From: Nitrospira sp. KM1
GTDB taxonomy: Bacteria; Nitrospirota; Nitrospiria; Nitrospirales; Nitrospiraceae
Length of the DNA stretch: 64,000 nucleotides
NCBI RefSeq assembly: GCF_011405515.1
Contig: NZ_AP022671.1
Location: forward strand, 310,001-374,000
Direction: 5' to 3'
In this document: positions 61,159 to 64,000 of the stretch, piece by piece
Layout: every line of letters begins with the position of its first letter
Numbering within the stretch: position 1 is the first letter of the stretch
Notes under the pieces: model-generated
What the model saw: only the letters and a program-made list of their open reading frames with translations
The model's database searches: none
What the model was told of the DNA's origin: nothing
Made by a program: the position numbers and the translations under genes

Positions 61159-61932
61159 TTATCCCTTTGCCGCTCGTGCGATCAATGCCTTGAGGCCGTT
61201 GACATCCAGCGCTCCGGGCACCAGTTCCGAACCGACGATAAAGCCAGGTGTCCCGGAAATGCCAAGTTCTTTCGCTAACGCACGGTTCCGGTCGATCGCA
61301 GCCTGCCATTCTGGATTGGCCATGTCGGCCTCGAGCCGGTGCGCATCGAGGCCAACCTCACCCGCCACGGTCAGAATCGTGTCCTTCGTCAGATCTCCTT
61401 TGGCGGCGAGCAAGGCCTCGTGAAAAACTTGATGTTTCCCCTGAACGCGAGAGGCAAGCGCCGCCTTCGCGGCCAGTTCGGACGTTTCGCCCAGAATAGG
61501 GAAGTCCTTGTAGACGACGCGGACCCGAGGATCCTCCTTTTGCAATTGCGTGACCGCACCGGCCGCCCTCTTGCAGTAGCCGCAGCGATAATCGAAAAAC
61601 TCGATCACCGTGACCGCACCGTTGGGATTCCCGCTGACTGGAGAGGTGGGATCGTGCAGCAATTCCTGTTGTCGCTTGTCGATCATGGCCTTCTGCCGCA
61701 CGCGCTCCAAGGCCTCACGCTTGACCTCCAGGGCCTGGAGTGATTGCTCGATGACTTCGGGATGTGCCCGGATGTAGTGTTCGATCGCGGTGTCCAGGGC
61801 ATGTTGCGACGTAACTGCAGGGGACTGAGACGCGCTGTCCGGCGACGCACAAGCCGTCATGCCGACCGAGAGCATGGTGGCCATCACTGTGAAGAGTAAG
61901 CGAATAACCTTTCGAGAAAGCGGATTCGTCAT
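61159..61932 (-). CDS. DsbA-family thiol-disulfide oxidoreductase, lipoprotein
   Basis: The protein has 257 residues. A signal with a lipobox-like MTAC at residues 25-28 is followed by a helical arm (HALDTAIEHYIRAHPEVIEQ) and a thioredoxin-fold DsbA domain of the Com1/ScsC type. The active site is CGYC in VIEFFDYRCGYCKRAAGAVT, and the cis-Pro loop is ISGTPGFIVGSELV. Such proteins oxidise or isomerise disulfides in the periplasm. The surrounding genes encode several six-Cys exported proteins, which suggests they are its substrates. GGAGG precedes the ATG. Confidence 0.9.
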   Translation of the reverse strand: MTNPLSRKVIRLLFTVMATMLSVGMTACASPDSASQSPAVTSQHALDTAIEHYIRAHPEVIEQSLQALEVKREALERVRQKAMIDKRQQELLHDPTSPVSGNPNGAVTVIEFFDYRCGYCKRAAGAVTQLQKEDPRVRVVYKDFPILGETSELAAKAALASRVQGKHQVFHEALLAAKGDLTKDTILTVAGEVGLDAHRLEADMANPEWQAAIDRNRALAKELGISGTPGFIVGSELVPGALDVNGLKALIARAAKG

Positions 61933-62064
61933 CGCGCAAAATCCTCCGTTGTCAATTGATCAAGGCCTTCAGGGACAGAGTATTGTCTTCCGCGTAATCT
62001 CATTGAAGAACCCATTTGTCCACTCTCGCCGCCATACAAGGGATGCGACCCAGACGTTCGGCGT

Positions 62065-62847
62065 TCAGTGGCATATGTGCTGTCCCACATTGTTTTGCTC
62101 GTTAGTCTCCACCACCTGGTTGGCGGCATCCACTTGCACCGTCGAAGGCGGTTGGCCGTAATAATTACCGAATACCAACCCGTGCAGCTGGCCCGGCTGT
62201 AGTGCCGGAACGGCCTGCGTATTGCCGCCGTTCTTTGCCTGACTGGGCCCTGCGGCGGCAGTGCCTTGATTCAAAACCCCGGTCATGAGAGTGCAAGTCG
62301 TTCCTCCGAACGGCCCACCGAAACAGAACACTCTCCCACACGTCGGCACTAAGTCAGGGAGCGATTGAGGTTCAGCGGGCTGTATCGCCAGCATGTCAGC
62401 CTTGAGAACCACCATCCCCTTCTGCGCACCGAAACCGCCACGCGAATGTACACCGCTCACCGACCCATAAGTCTCCATAGCAGTGCTGCCCGGCAAGAGG
62501 AGAATCAGGTGATATACCTGTGACTCGTAGAGCGTCCCCATGGCAATCGGCTTCGGCACATCAGGTGTCGAGCGTGTTGTTTGTGCGCTGAGCAAGATAG
62601 GCGAGATGGCCGCGGCCGAAACCAGACGAAGTTCTGAATCGGAAGCCTGTTGAAGCTGATATGTTCCAGATTGAACAACTACGTCGCGGCCATCCGGACC
62701 GGAAAAGTACAGAGGCTGGTCAATCACGATTTTGGTCGAGTCTTGAGCCGAAGTATTCTTGTCTGTCCGCGGCGTATCCACAGAGCTGCAGGCCGATATA
62801 AGGATCGCACTGACAGCACCGGCGGCGGCCTTGAGCATGGGGTTCAT
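62065..62847 (-). CDS. Lipoprotein with C-terminal CARDB-like domain
   Basis: The protein has 260 residues from ATG 62847 (AAGGAGGG upstream). The lipobox ISAC lies near residue 20. The middle part is rich in strands with no family (VVVQSGTYQLQQASDSELRL). Cysteines occur in PTCGRVFCFGGPFGGTTC. The end, HGLVFGNYYGQPPSTVQVDA followed by ANQVVETNEQNNVGQH, carries the adhesion-type CARDB signature of a VDxxNxVxExNExNN turn. A paralogue with the same ending is cut by the right window edge. Confidence 0.75.
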   Translation of the reverse strand: MNPMLKAAAGAVSAILISACSSVDTPRTDKNTSAQDSTKIVIDQPLYFSGPDGRDVVVQSGTYQLQQASDSELRLVSAAAISPILLSAQTTRSTPDVPKPIAMGTLYESQVYHLILLLPGSTAMETYGSVSGVHSRGGFGAQKGMVVLKADMLAIQPAEPQSLPDLVPTCGRVFCFGGPFGGTTCTLMTGVLNQGTAAAGPSQAKNGGNTQAVPALQPGQLHGLVFGNYYGQPPSTVQVDAANQVVETNEQNNVGQHICH

Positions 62848-62973
62848 CGTTCCCTCCTTCACCCTGACGTCTCGCGTCCTCGAATGGTTCGATTGAGTGG
62901 AGTGGCCTATGTCTGCTTATTTGGTGCGCATACTTCGGCTTCGGCACCGTCACCCGCCATTCCGATCGCCCGA

Positions 62974-63309
62974 TCACTTGAGTTCCTCCGTCGTCGTTTG
63001 TTCCGGAAATTCAGGAATCGGGCATTGTATTCCGCGTGATTTCATCTCAGAGCCCGCAAACCGGTCGAGCAGTGCTGTGATGGTGCCGTGCGTTGCTTCT
63101 TCACCTTCACAGTCAGGAAGGGCGGCCCGGCTGTCTCTCTGCGACTCTTCTGATACGGTCATGGAGGCTCGAGTTGTCCGTTCAATATTCCGATGAGTCC
63201 TCGCGTCGGCGCCAACGGACAATTCTACGGCCATAGCCGACGTCATAGAAAACGTGAACTGGACCAGTGCGAGAGAGAGGGAGAGCCGTATCGATAGAGG
63301 CTGCTGCAT
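62974..63309 (-). CDS. Small exported protein with a degenerate RG tail
   Basis: The protein has 111 residues from ATG 63309 with AAAGGAGAG upstream. The signal peptide (LSLSLALVQFTFSMTSAMA) is followed by a polar, mostly disordered mature region with three cysteines. The end is GSEMKSRGIQCPIPEFPEQT and TTTEELK, with RG 19 residues from the terminus, a possible divergent form of the MRRGVE tail. No known family. Confidence 0.65.
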   Translation of the reverse strand: MQQPLSIRLSLSLALVQFTFSMTSAMAVELSVGADARTHRNIERTTRASMTVSEESQRDSRAALPDCEGEEATHGTITALLDRFAGSEMKSRGIQCPIPEFPEQTTTEELK

Positions 63310-63888
63310 TCGACTCTCCTTTCAGAAACGCCAAGCGCGCGATCGTGTTTCTTGTTGAGTGAGTCGAAGCGATGACCACCGAGGTTCGATGGTGCGGGAG
63401 ACACCTGCCTGGGAGAAACAACGTGCACCGATGGGTGGCCCGACTCTCAAGGCAAGCCTCCGTGCCGCCAGGGGCTTCGACCCGTGGCGATGGCCCATCC
63501 GACGAATCCGAAGGGGACGCAAGAATATGCGACAAAAGGGCACCGGGTCAATCACGGAATGGCAAATACCATATATTTATAATGGGCGTTCCGGGCTAGT
63601 CCGCAGGGTTCCGGGATCAGCCCTTAGGGATGCCTGTTGCAGCTGGTGTACGGCACGATGCGTTGGAGACAACCCTTCAAGAGAGGAGCGACTGATAGCC
63701 GTACATAGAATGGGACGCTCCCGCAACACGGGCAATCGAAACATGATGGAAACGTTGTATCACCTTTCCCATGTGGCGCTGAAGTGGGCTATCCAAGGGC
63801 CAGATGCCCATCAGAGGGTGCCTACGGTAGGGAAGGAAACCGGTTTAGATCCAGGCGGAGGCTTCGCTATATCCCGCACACCAGCCTA
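63310..63888. other. Intergenic region without recognised genes
   Basis: About 580 bp separate the small exported protein from the partial CARDB paralogue upstream of it. Long open frames here have odd composition, no ribosome binding sites and no family resemblance. The stretch could hold a promoter for the cluster. No repeat unit matching the dispersed element was found. Confidence 0.4.
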
Positions 63889-64000
63889 CTAACATCTCTG
63901 TTGCGTGACGTTGTTTTGCTCGTTGCTTTCGACCACCTGACTTGCCGAATCTACTTGGACAGAAGAGGAAGGCGGCGATTGAACTCCAAATGAGAAAACG
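63889..64000 (-). CDS. CARDB-like exported protein, C-terminal fragment at the window edge
   Basis: The last 36 codons read VFSFGVQSPPSSSVQVDSAS followed by QVVESNEQNNVTQQRC and a TAG stop at 63889-63891. This matches the end of the lipoprotein at 62065-62847 (VQVDAANQVVETNEQNN), so it is a tandem paralogue. The rest lies beyond the window. Confidence 0.75.
   Translation of the reverse strand, partial: VFSFGVQSPPSSSVQVDSASQVVESNEQNNVTQQRC

Noticed and set aside
63359-63892. Plus-strand ORF of 177 codons near the right edge
   Set aside because: Composition is erratic, no ribosome binding site was seen, and it runs over the end of the CARDB-like gene on the other strand.

Overview
The window is a bacterial chromosome segment of moderately high GC. 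Gene content and order point to the phylum Nitrospirota, most likely the genus Nitrospira. The indications are a valS-nadC-birA-coaX run leading into grpE-dnaK-dnaJ-rsmE, a class III sirtuin, PagL, an ECF sigma/RskA pair, many secreted hypotheticals and short dispersed GC-rich repeats. This placement is inferred from memory of such genomes; no database search was possible.

Layout. 1-5.3 kb is an accessory, decaying region. It holds two WYL-domain tails flanking a zinc-knuckle repeat gene, a PD-(D/E)XK nuclease gene broken in a ten-A run, two tiny ORFs leading into a BCS1-like AAA+ ATPase, a PIN-toxin remnant and a ribbon-helix-helix/coiled-coil gene pair with a palindromic operator. 5.4-15.6 kb is a minus-strand housekeeping block: rsmE, dnaJ, dnaK, grpE, coaX, birA, nadC and valS. 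A MITE-like repeat lies just upstream of coaX. 15.7-25 kb is mixed: a 37-residue basic protein, a response regulator, a HAD hydrolase, a sirtuin, a ketopantoate reductase fused to a molybdopterin-fold domain, a MATE pump, a Cas4-like/DEDD nuclease, an ankyrin protein, a DHFR-like reductase and tRNA-Ser(CGA).

25.2-37.0 kb is a biosynthetic cluster of three translationally coupled genes. A 9.3-kb synthetase reads FAAL-ACP-C-A-PCP-C-A-PCP-TE. It is followed by a cyclic-peptide-type ABC exporter and an Sfp-type phosphopantetheinyl transferase. Manual specificity codes suggest Tyr (or another aromatic residue) then Gly, so the predicted product is an N-acyl dipeptide. Two catalytic positions are unusual: the first condensation domain has HR in place of HH, and the thioesterase has a cysteine in place of the nucleophilic serine.

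37-55 kb holds tadA, an ECF sigma factor with its anti-sigma factor, a glycosyltransferase-like protein, TPR proteins, pagL, a second and larger copy of the dispersed repeat with three 45-bp tandem units, a thioredoxin/cupredoxin/SagB group, VanZ, CheY-like, DUF882 and FKBP proteins, glgB and an ArsB/NhaD transporter.

55.6-64 kb is the most unusual part. It is a minus-strand cluster of at least ten exported proteins: a chymotrypsin-fold protease, a fascin-like beta-trefoil lipoprotein, cysteine-rich proteins, a DsbA-like thioredoxin and two CARDB-like paralogues. Four otherwise unrelated members share a C-terminal tail of the form [AG]P[VI]MRRG[VI]E, about 15-20 Pro/Ser/acidic residues, then E-x-K at the terminus. 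The protease and one more protein carry degenerate versions. A related VQ[ED]R[GA] motif lies after the signal region in three members. I know of no described sorting or processing signal that matches, and it is the best candidate here for an undescribed system.
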